A stretch of 64,000 bases of DNA from Scleromatobacter sp039920745 (GCA_039920745.1 JBDSDD010000085.1:1-64000); one strand, 5' to 3'; counted from the first letter of the stretch, positions 24,076 through 33,208 are shown. A program made the numbers and translations. Notes: generated by a model not told the origin, from the sequence alone.

Positions 24076-25170
24076 TCACCATCGCAATTTCTTCCTGATG
24101 AACGCCGTGAGCTGGTCCGCCATGGCTTGGTGGTGCCGCAGCCGCGGATGCGCACCAAACCCCGAATATTCGAAAAAGAACGTGTCGATCTTGGTGTCGC
24201 CTTGGTATTGCTTCATTTGCGCGACCGCGCGCATGACATAGCTCGGCCACTTCGACCCTGGCTCGATGGCATCCATGTCACCGAGGGCGCACACGATGAA
24301 AGCCTCGGGATATTGCTTGCGGACTGATCGCACAAACTCCGCATACGCCTGGATCAGTTGTTGATCGGTGGGCTCGGGCTTCAGTCGATGCTCGCGCTCG
24401 ATCAGCCAGCGATCGTTTTGAAACAGGTTGATCACCACCACCTGCGGCGTCCAACTGGAGAAGTCCCAGCGGGTTTCGTTCCTCCCGACAGCATTCAACT
24501 GCGAGTAGAACTGCGGCATCGTGAACGGCAACCAACTGACCATGATGCCGATGCCGCTTTGCGAGGTGACGTGAAGTTCCGCATCCAGGTTGCGAGCAAC
24601 GATCGCATCGTAGGCCATGAAATTGTTCTTGTCCGCGGGCAGATCGTCCGGCCCGTCATCTGCAGACTCATTGCCCATGCCGCTGGTGATCGAATCACCG
24701 AAGAATTCGATCCTTCGGGTGGGCCGAGGCGACGGCGGCAAAAGCCTGCCTTCGTCCGACAACTCGAGATGCCGAACGGTCGTAGCACCGTCCTCGCCCT
24801 CGGTTCGCTTGGTCAGCAGGAAACGATGCGGGCCGGGCGCCAACTTCTCGGCCAACATATAGGTACCGACGCCCTGCTGCGCGTGGATGACACGGGGCCG
24901 GCTGAAATCGTTGTCAATGAAGACATTGAAGTAATTGTTTCCGAACTGGTCGTCGAGTTCGATGGCGAGATAGCTTCCTTCGAAGTTCGCGTGGATGCTG
25001 GACCCGGGCCACGATAGTTGCGGTGCATCCGCCACCGAAAAGTCGATTCGCCCGGTGTAGACGAGGCCTTTGTCGCCTGCTGGAATCCTGGATATCGCGA
25101 CGCAGGACATGCTCATCGTGCCGATCGCCCCATATATTAGGTATCTCGCCAAAGTGCCGCATACTTTCAT
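24076..25170 (-). CDS. SGNH/GDSL esterase of the CE2-like type
   Basis: A 364-residue exported protein with an N-terminal hydrophobic segment and a Cys near residue 23 (weak lipobox). Residues of about 30-130 form a beta-sandwich-like domain as in CE2 carbohydrate esterases. The SGNH hydrolase domain follows: FFGDSITSGMGN with the nucleophile Ser, SGIGIMVSW, VVVINLFQND, and a terminal FGAHPRLRHH with catalytic His. The Asp normally before that His is absent, as reported for CE2 Ser-His dyads. It probably deacetylates extracellular polysaccharide. GC is visibly lower than in neighbours, suggesting transfer. ATG 25170 is preferred over 25197 because it gives the signal sequence directly. Confidence 0.75.
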   Translation of the reverse strand: MKVCGTLARYLIYGAIGTMSMSCVAISRIPAGDKGLVYTGRIDFSVADAPQLSWPGSSIHANFEGSYLAIELDDQFGNNYFNVFIDNDFSRPRVIHAQQGVGTYMLAEKLAPGPHRFLLTKRTEGEDGATTVRHLELSDEGRLLPPSPRPTRRIEFFGDSITSGMGNESADDGPDDLPADKNNFMAYDAIVARNLDAELHVTSQSGIGIMVSWLPFTMPQFYSQLNAVGRNETRWDFSSWTPQVVVINLFQNDRWLIEREHRLKPEPTDQQLIQAYAEFVRSVRKQYPEAFIVCALGDMDAIEPGSKWPSYVMRAVAQMKQYQGDTKIDTFFFEYSGFGAHPRLRHHQAMADQLTAFIRKKLRW

Positions 25171-25689
25171 CACGCCATCATCCTGTGTTGTGGGCACCAG
25201 CCATCATCGACTCCATCACGGGCTTCGATTTCTGACGGAACGAAATCTTCGACCATGACCCAGTTGTTCTCACCGTCATGCGTGCAGAGGCCTGCGTCAC
25301 GCGCCCCGGAAAGTAGATCGGCTGGCCGGCCGTGTCCCTCCGGAATACGCCGATTGGAATGTCTTCGCCGCTGCACGGTCCGAGAGAAAAATACCCGCGC
25401 GGATGCCGTGAGGCCCGATTTCTCGCGCATCGATGTCTCCTCCTTCATTTGACCCCGGTGCCGAACGCAGGCTGTTTCCGCCGATGATTGAGTTCACCCC
25501 GTCGCGCAAGGGTGGATCGAAAGGAAGGAGCCAGCCGATTGTGCTCAGATTGTCGGCCTCTCCACAAATGGCAATTTGACATGGCAAATCGCCAGAATCG
25601 CATGGGCGCACTGGAAAAGTCGGTCCAACCAACTTTCAAGTTGCGGCACCTGCTCCTGTCGTGTTCCTGGCGCAGTTCCCGCCGCCGGA
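25171..25689. other. Gene-free stretch, lower GC
   Basis: About 520 nt with open frames of up to about 110 codons but no recognisable protein, strong SD or RNA structure. Base composition is similar to the adjoining esterase gene, so it probably belongs to the same acquired segment. Confidence 0.45.
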
Positions 25690-27108
25690 TCAGGTTGCCG
25701 GCGCTTGCTGACCCGGCCTGCGCGCCAGCAAGCTCTCCCTCACCACCGCGATGTGCCCCCGCAAGTCGTACAGCAGGTCGCCATACGCCGGCGGCACCAC
25801 CAGCTTGCGCACCGTCGACTCCACATGCACCAGCCGGTGCAGCAATTCGTCGCAGCGATGCGCGTCCAGCGGCGTCGCGTACGAATCGAGCTCGATGCGC
25901 TGGAGCACCGCGTACCAGCGGTAGATGCGTGACATCACGCGCCAGCGGAAGATCGCCGGGGCGATCTTGATGCCGGGCACCAGGACGATGGCCATCGGCA
26001 CGATGATGGCGACGAGGCGTTCGATCAGGCGCGCGATCCAGAACGGGAACGTGCGGTAGAGGAAGCTGCGGCCCGAGACGTACCAGCGCGAGGCGTCGGG
26101 GCTGATGGGGAAGTCGTGCGCGACCGGCGCGGGGAACTCGCCGCTCTTCTTGTACAGGCCGGAGCGGCCGTGCACCTCGCGCGCGGCCTCGAGCAGCAGG
26201 TCGGACAGCGCCGGGTGCAGGTTGTCGCGCGCGACCAGTTCGACGGTGGGGGCGATCAGCGAGACGTCGGTGGCGGGGATGTCCTCGCCGAAGTCGATCG
26301 CGCCGCGCGGCAACGTGAGCCGGTTCAGGTACGTGTAGCGATGCGTGTAGCCCTCGGCCTGCACGAAGTTGAAGAGATGGATGTTCTCGTCGCGCAGGAG
26401 TTCGCGCATCAGCGCTGTCGGCGTGGAATCGCTCATCGCGAACAGCGCGTCGATCTTGCCGGCCAGCAGCGCCTGGACGGACGCCTCCGGCGCGCGATGA
26501 CCCACCAGCGTACCGTCTCCGGGCTTGATGCCGTTGGCGTCGAGCAGCGTCTGCGCCAACGCGGACGCGGCACTGCCTTCCACGCCGATGTCCAGCCGCT
26601 GCTGCTTGAAGTCCGACACCAGCGTCTTGGGGCGTCCGCGGTAGAAGACCATCAGCGGCTGGTACGAGACGCTGCCCAGCGAGACGAGGCGCGGCGCGTT
26701 CGTCGCCGCGTTCCTCGCCGCGTTGGACGCCGCGTTGGACGCCGCGTTGGACGCCGAATTGGCGACGGTCTCGCCGCCGACGATGTAGCCGATGTCGACG
26801 CGGGACTTCGGGTCGGACAGACGTGCGAGGTTGTCGCGCGAACCCTGCGACGGGAGGATCTCGAGCGTCACGCCGTCGCGCGCCAGGATCTTGGCGTATT
26901 TGTCCGCGGTCAGCCGAAATGAGCTGCCATCGGGACCGCTGGTGATCGTCAGCGTGGTGGGGGGCGCCGCGCTCAGGAAGGTGAACGCGAGCGCCGCCGC
27001 GACGAGGCTGATGAGGACGATCAGGCCGATGCTGATCGGCAGGCCCCGGCCCACGAGGCCGCTGACGCGCGCCTTGGCTTGGTCGACGTGGGAACGGACG
27101 GTGGTCAT
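25690..27108 (-). CDS. TAXI-family (TRAP-type) solute-binding membrane protein
   Basis: A 472-residue protein with an N-terminal membrane anchor (about residues 24-46), a TAXI periplasmic binding domain (LTITSGPDGSSFRLTADKYA, then VDIGYIVGG, LVSLGSVSYQPLMVFYRG) and a C-terminal part with another hydrophobic segment (IVPMAIVLVPGIKIAPAIF). Members bind small carboxylates. No TRAP permease gene adjoins it, so it may act as a sensor or with a distant transporter. A run of Ala-Ser-Asn-Ala-type repeats interrupts the binding domain at about residue 120. Divergent from the DUF3761 gene. Confidence 0.75.
   Translation of the reverse strand: MTTVRSHVDQAKARVSGLVGRGLPISIGLIVLISLVAAALAFTFLSAAPPTTLTITSGPDGSSFRLTADKYAKILARDGVTLEILPSQGSRDNLARLSDPKSRVDIGYIVGGETVANSASNAASNAASNAARNAATNAPRLVSLGSVSYQPLMVFYRGRPKTLVSDFKQQRLDIGVEGSAASALAQTLLDANGIKPGDGTLVGHRAPEASVQALLAGKIDALFAMSDSTPTALMRELLRDENIHLFNFVQAEGYTHRYTYLNRLTLPRGAIDFGEDIPATDVSLIAPTVELVARDNLHPALSDLLLEAAREVHGRSGLYKKSGEFPAPVAHDFPISPDASRWYVSGRSFLYRTFPFWIARLIERLVAIIVPMAIVLVPGIKIAPAIFRWRVMSRIYRWYAVLQRIELDSYATPLDAHRCDELLHRLVHVESTVRKLVVPPAYGDLLYDLRGHIAVVRESLLARRPGQQAPAT
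26705..26764 (-). repeat. 12-bp in-frame tandem repeat
   Basis: Three perfect copies of GCCGCGTTGGAC (26717-26752) are flanked by degenerate copies on both sides. The period of 12 keeps the reading frame, so copy-number change would lengthen or shorten the protein by four residues (Asn-Ala-Ala-Ser type unit). Confidence 0.85.
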
Positions 27109-27256
27109 GGGCGGCTGGCGTGGAGTCGAGGGATGCGAACAGGTACCACGAGGCAGCCCCGCGGGAGAAGGCGTCGATCTTAAGCCGACAGGTACCATCC
27201 CCGCACGCCCGCGACCCGTCGCGCCAGGGGCGAAACCCGCCGCCCTCAGGAGGCCC

Positions 27257-27568
27257 ATGCACCCGCTCGCGCCCTTGCTGTTCGCCGCCCTCGTGCTGGC
27301 GCCCGCCCTTGCATGCACGCGCCCCGCGCGTGCGCCGCTGCCCGCGAGCGCGCCAGTCGCGGCGTCTGCCGCATCGGCGGACCCGCATCTGGTCGAACAA
27401 GGCCAGTACCGCAACGTCGACGGCGTCGCCGTCCATTCGCCGGCGCATACCGACAACGGCGCGCGGCCCGCTGGCGCTTCGGCGCGCTGCCGCGACGGCA
27501 GCTTCAGCTTCAGCCTGCACCACCGCGGCACCTGCTCGCATCACGGGGGTGTCGCCCAGTGGCTGTGA
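27257..27568 (+). CDS. DUF3761 family exported protein
   Basis: A 103-residue protein with a signal peptide (residues 1-20), a low-complexity Ala/Pro linker and a C-terminal DUF3761 domain: YRNVDGVAVHSPAHT, CRDGSFSFSLHHRGTCSHH, GGVAQWL. The two cysteines probably form a disulfide. Function is unknown. The start is fixed by a strong SD (AGGAGG, 4 nt before the ATG). Confidence 0.85.
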   Translation: MHPLAPLLFAALVLAPALACTRPARAPLPASAPVAASAASADPHLVEQGQYRNVDGVAVHSPAHTDNGARPAGASARCRDGSFSFSLHHRGTCSHHGGVAQWL

Positions 27569-27712
27569 GCCCATGCCTGGGTGCCAGGTCTTGCCTTTTG
27601 CGGCATGCAGACCCGGCACGGAAAACGCCGAGGCCTGACTCAGCCGCTTCAGGCAGGCCAAGAAGACGTCGCGCGCGAGTTGCCTGGCTTCGTCGGGCAA
27701 CGGCCGCCGCCC

Positions 27713-28546
27713 TCAGTCCACGGCAGGCGCCCCCAGCCGGCGCGAGATCCGCGCGGCACACGCCCGCACCTCGCGCGCGATCGCCCCGTCCCAGGCCAGG
27801 TGGAAGATGCTGGCCGGCCCGATCGCGGTCACGGCCAGCACGATGCGGCCCTCGTGATCGAACACCGGCGCCGCGATGGCATTGACACCGGGCAGCGTCT
27901 CGCCGTCCGAGCGCGCAAGGCCGTGCGCGCGCACGTCGTCGAGCTCACGCTCGAACGCGCGCCACGCGGGCACCGCGCGCGCTGGCGGCATGTTGGCGAT
28001 GGGCGGCGTGGGATGGGACTTCTGGCGCCGGCGCTCGTCGTCCAGCAACTCCTTGACCTCATCCGCGCCGCGGTACGCCGCGAACAGGCGCCCGGTGGCC
28101 GTGCCGGCCAGCGAGAAGACCGTGCCCTGGCGCATGTTGACGTGGATCGGCGCGGGGGACTCTTCCAGCCGCACGATGGTGGCGCCGCGCGATCCCCACA
28201 CGGCGATGGCCACGGTGTGGCCGATGACCTGCACCAGCGCCGGCAGTTCGGCCGCCGCGGCCTGCACGGGGTTGGCCTGCTTGAGGCTGATGAGCCCGAG
28301 CTGCAAGGCCAGCGGGCCGAGGAAGTAGCGCCCCGTCTCGGCGTCCTGCTCCATCAAGCCGATGCGCGCGAAGCTGACCAGGTAGGGATGGATCTTGGCG
28401 GCCGGCATGTCGGCCTCGCGCGCCAAGTCCTTCAGCGCCATCGGCTGGCCCGTGTGGGCCATCGCACGCAGCACCTGGCCGCCCACCTCGATGCTCTGGA
28501 TGCCACGCTGGGGGCGGCTTTCGGCGGGCGCGTCGTGGTCGGACAT
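27713..28546 (-). CDS. IclR family transcriptional regulator
   Basis: A 277-residue regulator with an N-terminal winged helix-turn-helix (about residues 16-80, including MALKDLAREADMPAAKIHPYL) and a C-terminal IclR effector domain (GTATGRLFAAY, LPGVNAIAAPVFDHEGRIV). IclR proteins often control aromatic-compound catabolism. It is divergent from the MBL-fold/monooxygenase/DUF2783 operon with a 139-nt shared intergenic region, so that operon is its likely target. Confidence 0.9.
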   Translation of the reverse strand: MSDHDAPAESRPQRGIQSIEVGGQVLRAMAHTGQPMALKDLAREADMPAAKIHPYLVSFARIGLMEQDAETGRYFLGPLALQLGLISLKQANPVQAAAAELPALVQVIGHTVAIAVWGSRGATIVRLEESPAPIHVNMRQGTVFSLAGTATGRLFAAYRGADEVKELLDDERRRQKSHPTPPIANMPPARAVPAWRAFERELDDVRAHGLARSDGETLPGVNAIAAPVFDHEGRIVLAVTAIGPASIFHLAWDGAIAREVRACAARISRRLGAPAVD

Positions 28547-28685
28547 GCGGCCATGCTACAGGAGGCCCTCGGCAGATCGCCCTGGTGGAAGCGTTCGCAT
28601 TGGCCTAATGAATTTGACAATGTACAACTCCTGGATCACGATCCGAGCCTGCCCTCATCGGGTCAAGCCAGCCACGGAGACCGCC
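28547..28685. promoter_or_regulatory. Divergent regulatory region of the IclR and MBL-fold genes
   Basis: Contains TTGACA (28614-28619) inside the imperfect palindrome TTGACAATGTACAA (28614-28627), which could be a -35 element overlapped by an IclR operator. The -10 candidate 17 nt further on (CACGAT) is weak, so promoter placement is uncertain. Confidence 0.35.
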
Positions 28686-29645
28686 ATGAACGCCCCCAAG
28701 AAATTCGCATCGCAGGCCGATCTCGAGGAGAAGAAGGTCACCTTCGAGCAGCTGTCGGCGCACGCCTGGGCGTACACGGCCGAGGGCGACCCCAACACCG
28801 GCATCATCATCGGCGACGACGCGGTGCTGGTGGCCGATACGCAAGCCACGCCCGCGATGGCGCAGGACGTGATCCGCCGCATCCGCCAAGTCACCGACAA
28901 GCCGATCAAGTACGTCGTGCTGACCCACTACCACGCGGTGCGCGTGCTGGGCGCCAGCGCGTATGGCGCGCAGCAAATCATCGCCAGCGAGGACACCTAC
29001 GACCTGATCGTCGAACGCGGCGAGGCCGACAAGGCCAGCGAGATCGGGCGCTTCCCGCGCCTGTTCAGCAACGTCGAGAGCGTGCCGCCCGGCATGACCT
29101 GGCCGACGCTGACATTCAACAAGAAGATGACGCTGTGGCTCGGCAAGGTGGAGGTGCAACTGCTGCAACTGGGGCGCGGCCACACCAAGGGCGACACGGT
29201 GGTCTGGCTGCCGCAGGAGCGCACGCTGCTCAGTGGCGACCTGGTGGAGTTCGACGCCACGCCGTACGCCGGCGACGCGTATTTCAAGGACTGGCCGCAG
29301 ACGCTCGCCAACGTCGCCGCGCTCAAGGCGCTGGCGCTCGTGCCTGGCCGCGGCCCTGCGCTCAAGGGCGAGGCGCAGGTCGCCGAAGGCCTGCGCTCGA
29401 CGGCCGGCTTCATCGCCGACGTGCGCGCCAGCGTCGAGGCCGGCGTGGCCGCGGGGCAGGACCTGAACGCGGTCTACAAGTCGACCTTCGCCGCGCTCAA
29501 GCCCAAGTACGGCCACTGGGTGATCTTCGACCACTGCATGCCCTTCGACGTGACGCGCTGCTTCGACGAGATGACCCAGTACGCCGACCCGCGCGTGTGG
29601 ACGGCCGAGCGTGACCAGCAGATGTGGGAGACGCTGGAAGGCTGA
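28686..29645 (+). CDS. MBL-fold metallo-hydrolase with altered metal motif
   Basis: A 319-residue metallo-beta-lactamase-fold protein: strand VLVADTQATPAMA, then LTHYHAVRVLGA in place of the usual H-x-H-x-D-H, followed by LGRGHTKGDTVVWLP, LLSGDLVE and VPGRGPAL. The first two His are kept but the Asp-His pair is replaced by Arg-containing sequence, so metal number or reaction may differ from typical hydrolases. It is the first gene of an operon with a flavin monooxygenase and DUF2783, pointing to cleavage of an aromatic breakdown intermediate. Confidence 0.8.
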   Translation: MNAPKKFASQADLEEKKVTFEQLSAHAWAYTAEGDPNTGIIIGDDAVLVADTQATPAMAQDVIRRIRQVTDKPIKYVVLTHYHAVRVLGASAYGAQQIIASEDTYDLIVERGEADKASEIGRFPRLFSNVESVPPGMTWPTLTFNKKMTLWLGKVEVQLLQLGRGHTKGDTVVWLPQERTLLSGDLVEFDATPYAGDAYFKDWPQTLANVAALKALALVPGRGPALKGEAQVAEGLRSTAGFIADVRASVEAGVAAGQDLNAVYKSTFAALKPKYGHWVIFDHCMPFDVTRCFDEMTQYADPRVWTAERDQQMWETLEG

Positions 29646-29649
29646 CGCC

Positions 29650-31335
29650 GTGTCCGACAGCCCCGACGACGTCGACTTCCAGTCGCTGACCTTCGCGTTC
29701 GCGGCGCATGCCGACCAGCACGCCGCGACGCCCGTGCGCCGGCCGGTGGTCGTCGTCGGCGCCGGGCCGGTGGGCCTGTCGCTCGCGATCGACCTCGCGC
29801 AACGCGGCGTGCCGGTGGTGGTGCTCGACAACGACGACCGCCTGTCCACCGGCTCGCGCGCGATCTGCTTCGCCAAGCGCACGCTGGAGATCTTCGACCG
29901 CCTGGGCTGCGGTGAACGCATGGTGGCCAAGGGCGTGTCGTGGAACGTCGGCAAGGTGTTCCTGCGCGACGAGGAGGTGTACCGTTTCGACCTGCTGCCC
30001 GAGGCCGGCCACGAGCGGCCCGCGTTCATCAACCTGCAGCAGTACTACGTCGAGGGCTACCTGGCCGAACGCGCCCGCGCGCTGCCACTGATATCCCTGC
30101 GCTGGAAGAGCGCGGTCGTCGCCACCGAGTTGCAAGCCGACCACGCGACCCTGACCATCGCCACGCCCGACGGCGAGTACCGCCTCGAGGCCGACCACGT
30201 CGTCGCCTGCGACGGCAGCCGCTCCGCGGTGCGCCGGCATCTGGGGCTGGATACCCAAGGCCGCACGTTCCGCGACCGCTTCCTGATCGCCGACGTCCGC
30301 ATCGCGACGCACGACGCGCCCGCAGAGCGCTGGTTCTGGTTCGACCCCGTCTTTCATCCGAACCAGAGCGTGCTGCTGCATCGGCAACCGGATGGCGTGT
30401 GGCGCATCGACTTCCAGCTCGGCTGGGACGCCGACCCCGAGCACGAGAAGAAGCCCGAGAACATCCTCCCCCGCGTGAAGGCGCTGCTGGCGCATTCGCC
30501 AGCGCTCAAGGACGCCGAGTTCACGCTCGAATGGGCCAGCGTCTACACGTTCGCGTGCCAACGCATGGCGCGCTTTCGCCACGGCCGTGTGCTGTTCGCG
30601 GGCGACGCGGCACATGGCGTGTCGCCGTTCGGCGCGCGTGGCGCCAACTCCGGCATCCAGGACGCCGACAACCTCGGCTGGAAGCTCGCCGCGGTGATCG
30701 CCGGCCGCGCGCCCGATGCGCTGCTGGACACCTACGCGCGCGAACGTGAGGCTGCTGCCGACGAGAACATCCGCCATTCCACGCGCGCCACCGACTTCAT
30801 CACGCCCAAGAGCGCCATCAGCCGGCTGTTCCGCGACGCGGTGCTCGCGCTGGCCAGGACGCAGCCCTTCGCGCGCACGCTGGTCAACAGCGGTCGGCTG
30901 TCGACGGCCACCACGCTTCACGATTCGCCCCTCAACACGCCCGACATCGACGCCTTCGAGGGTGCGATGGTGCCCGGCGCCGCGCCGGCCGACGCACGCG
31001 TCACGTGCGCGGACGGCCACGACGACTGGTTGCTGCGCCAGCTCGGCGCCGGCTTCACGGCGCTGGTGGGCGCGGACGCCCCGACCGCCGACGCATTGCG
31101 CGGGCTCGCCCTGTCGGTGCTCGCCATCGCGCCGTCGGCCCTGCCCGCCGCCGGCATGCTGATCGACCGCGACGGCGCCGTCGCCCGCCGCTACGACCTG
31201 CGCCCGGGCAGCGTGGTGCTGCTGCGGCCCGACGGCCACGTCTGCGCGCGCTGGCGTCACGCCACGCGCGCGCAGGTGCACGACGCGATGGCGCGTGCGC
31301 TCGCCACGCCCGAAAGGATCGCGCCATGCCGTTGA
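29650..31335 (+). CDS. FAD-dependent aromatic monooxygenase
   Basis: A 561-residue flavoprotein of the PHBH/MhpA class. It has the FAD dinucleotide motif VVVVGAGPVGLSLAIDLA (33-50, GxGxxG), the DG motif ACDGSRSAVRRHLGL, and the second FAD motif GRVLFAGDAAHGVSPFGARG, with a C-terminal thioredoxin-like domain as in phenol/3-hydroxyphenylpropionate hydroxylases. It should hydroxylate an aromatic acid with NAD(P)H and O2. GTG 29650, four bases after the MBL stop, is chosen over the ATG at 29611, which would overlap the previous gene. Confidence 0.85.
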   Translation: MSDSPDDVDFQSLTFAFAAHADQHAATPVRRPVVVVGAGPVGLSLAIDLAQRGVPVVVLDNDDRLSTGSRAICFAKRTLEIFDRLGCGERMVAKGVSWNVGKVFLRDEEVYRFDLLPEAGHERPAFINLQQYYVEGYLAERARALPLISLRWKSAVVATELQADHATLTIATPDGEYRLEADHVVACDGSRSAVRRHLGLDTQGRTFRDRFLIADVRIATHDAPAERWFWFDPVFHPNQSVLLHRQPDGVWRIDFQLGWDADPEHEKKPENILPRVKALLAHSPALKDAEFTLEWASVYTFACQRMARFRHGRVLFAGDAAHGVSPFGARGANSGIQDADNLGWKLAAVIAGRAPDALLDTYAREREAAADENIRHSTRATDFITPKSAISRLFRDAVLALARTQPFARTLVNSGRLSTATTLHDSPLNTPDIDAFEGAMVPGAAPADARVTCADGHDDWLLRQLGAGFTALVGADAPTADALRGLALSVLAIAPSALPAAGMLIDRDGAVARRYDLRPGSVVLLRPDGHVCARWRHATRAQVHDAMARALATPERIAPCR

Positions 31336-31535
31336 CCACCTCCCCGAACCTGGAGTCGCCGGACGACTTCTACGCGGCGCTCATCGCCGCGCACGAGGGC
31401 CTGGACGAGGCCGAGAGCCACGCGCTCAACGCGCGCCTCGTGCTGCTGCTGGCCAACCATGTCGGCTCTCTGGCGGTGCTGCGCGAGGCGCTCGTCGCGG
31501 CGCGAGCCGGGGCCAGCGAAGCCACGGACCCCTGA
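31326..31535 (+). CDS. DUF2783 family small protein
   Basis: A 69-residue protein matching DUF2783 (PNLESPDDFYAALIAAHEGL, then ALNARLVLLLANHVG and LREAL). It overlaps the monooxygenase 3' end by ten bases, so the two are translationally coupled. Family members are found beside such monooxygenases and may be accessory proteins, though no role is established. Confidence 0.85.
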   Translation: MPLTTSPNLESPDDFYAALIAAHEGLDEAESHALNARLVLLLANHVGSLAVLREALVAARAGASEATDP

Positions 31536-31585
31536 GCGACTGGCGGCATCGATAATGCGCGCGTCGCCATGTCCTGATCGCATCG

Positions 31586-31975
31586 ATGTCCAAGAAACTG
31601 CTCTACAAGATCCTCGCCGTCGTCATCGGCCTCGTCTTCATCGGCACAGGCTTCAGCGAGAGCCGCCACATCTCGCGCCTGAAGCGTTTCGGCAGCCAGG
31701 CCGAGGTGATCCCGCCAGAGAGCTATACCGACCACAGCCACAACGGCTCGCACACCTTCACCGCCGAGATCACTTTCAAGACCGCGTCAGGCGACATCGT
31801 GCGCCAGAAGCACTCGATGCCCGAAGCTGCGCTCGAAAGCATGAAGGCCCGGCAGCCGGTGACCGTGTTCTACGACTCGAAGGATCCGAGCGATTTCGTG
31901 TTCGCCCAGGACTCGACGGACTGGTGGATGCCGCTGCTCGGCGGGGGCTTCATCGTGGCCGCGTTCTTCATCTGA
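31586..31975 (+). CDS. DUF3592-like membrane protein
   Basis: A 129-residue protein with a membrane segment near each end (residues 6-24 and 113-129) and an intervening beta-rich domain: HTFTAEITFKTASGDIV, then VTVFYDSKDPSDFVF, which is the DUF3592 pattern. Function unknown. It is in the same orientation as the DUF2783 gene but 50 nt downstream and may be transcribed separately. Confidence 0.75.
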   Translation: MSKKLLYKILAVVIGLVFIGTGFSESRHISRLKRFGSQAEVIPPESYTDHSHNGSHTFTAEITFKTASGDIVRQKHSMPEAALESMKARQPVTVFYDSKDPSDFVFAQDSTDWWMPLLGGGFIVAAFFI

Positions 31976-32012
31976 ACGCCAGGCCCCTGCCACCAGCGAC
32001 ATCCGGGAGGGT

Positions 32013-32036
32013 GGGCCCGCACCGCTGCGCGGGCCC
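32013..32036. terminator. GC-rich hairpin between convergent genes
   Basis: GGGCCCGC and GCGGGCCC form a perfect 8-bp stem with an 8-nt loop between the stops at 31975 (+) and 32052 (-). There is no U-run, so it is a possible bidirectional terminator only. Confidence 0.45.
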
Positions 32037-32051
32037 CGTCGAACCAACGGC

Positions 32052-32609
32052 TCAGGGGATCGCGATCAGGTGGCCCGAGATGACGATGTTCAAGATCAGG
32101 AAACTCGGGCTGTAGCCGGAGAACGCGGGCCCGACCTCGAGCGAATCCGCGTAGATGGCCGTGGGTTCGCTGTGATAGAACTGGGTCGGCAGCGTGGCCG
32201 CAGGCGTCGGCGCGATGTAGTAGACCGCGGTGGGGTTGCCCGCTACGGAGGCCGCGAGCAACGCGATGGGCTGCACCGGCCCGCCACTCGACTGCGCGGC
32301 CCCGCTGATCGACACGTACTCGATCACCAGGCGCTGTCCCGCGGGGATCGGCACGGGGGTGTAGACGAAGTTGTTGACGTTCACGGTCATCGTGACCTGG
32401 AACGGCGCGCGGGCCGGCTGGTCGACGTCCTTGACGTTGGCGGCCGCGATGGTGGCCCTGGGCGTGACGGTCGTCGTGACGAGGGCGGCTCGGGCCGCCA
32501 CATGGGCTGTGCGCGGCGGCTCGACGATCTGGCCGAGGGCACAAAGGCTGGTCGCGGCGAGCGCCATCGACAGCACGACGGATCGGAGGGCGGTCTTGTT
32601 CTTGAACAT
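32052..32609 (-). CDS. Exported protein of unknown function
   Basis: A 185-residue product with a signal peptide (residues 1-26, ending ALG) and a beta-rich mature domain, for example FQVTMTVNVNNFVYTPVPIP, LVIEYVSISGAA and FLILNIVISGHL. No family is recognised. The start has AGGAG about ten bases upstream. It is flanked by a 600-nt gene-free region, and is probably a stand-alone secreted protein. Confidence 0.6.
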   Translation of the reverse strand: MFKNKTALRSVVLSMALAATSLCALGQIVEPPRTAHVAARAALVTTTVTPRATIAAANVKDVDQPARAPFQVTMTVNVNNFVYTPVPIPAGQRLVIEYVSISGAAQSSGGPVQPIALLAASVAGNPTAVYYIAPTPAATLPTQFYHSEPTAIYADSLEVGPAFSGYSPSFLILNIVISGHLIAIP

Positions 32610-33208
32610 GTCTGTGGCTCCTGCAGGGGGATGAACGCGAGGCGGTATTGCCCGCGCTCGGGAACGCAGGTGCATCGTCGGACGGATGCCCGGTCGCTGC
32701 CCCGCCTCGAGGGAGGCAGCGTGATGAAGAACGCTGTGGCCGTGAGGCCGACGGCGAGCGTGCGCGCCGTCGCGCTGACGCTTCGACTTGTTGCCTCGAA
32801 GGAAAATCAGTATGGGTCAGCCCCCGCCGCCACGACTCGCCCAGAAGTGGGATCAGGCTCCCTTGAACCAGGTGTGAAGCCGCCGGGCGCCCGGGCTGAC
32901 CAAGGCCCTGGAACCCACCGACCGGCCCGTTGCACGGAAAGCGGTTTCGTGGAGCGGGTATCGTTGTCCACAAAGTTTGCGCCACACCTGCCCAATCGCG
33001 CAGCACATGGCTTGACATCCAGCACTGGCGCGGCCTGGCGAGCACTCGCCTGGCTCCACCCACAGAGTTGTCCACAGTTTCGGTGGACAGAATCCGACGC
33101 TCTCCACCCTCGACCCGCTCGACCTTGATCTGACCGGGAAAACCCTTCTTTTCCGTAAAACTGCCGCAGTAACAAGGCGTACCTTTGGAACCATCAGAGG
33201 GAACCGCC
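32610..33208. other. 600-nt gene-free region with DnaA-box-like 9-mers
   Basis: No convincing gene is seen. TTGTCCACA occurs at 32964-32972 and 33068-33076, each 8/9 to the DnaA box TTATCCACA. The second is part of an inverted repeat TGTCCAC/GTGGACA (33069-33089). A lone small gene follows with a strong SD, so part of this region probably holds its promoter. Confidence 0.45.

Noticed and set aside
25171..25632. Two overlapping minus-strand ORFs of about 90-110 codons
   Set aside because: No recognisable sequence and no ribosome binding site; kept as empty region.
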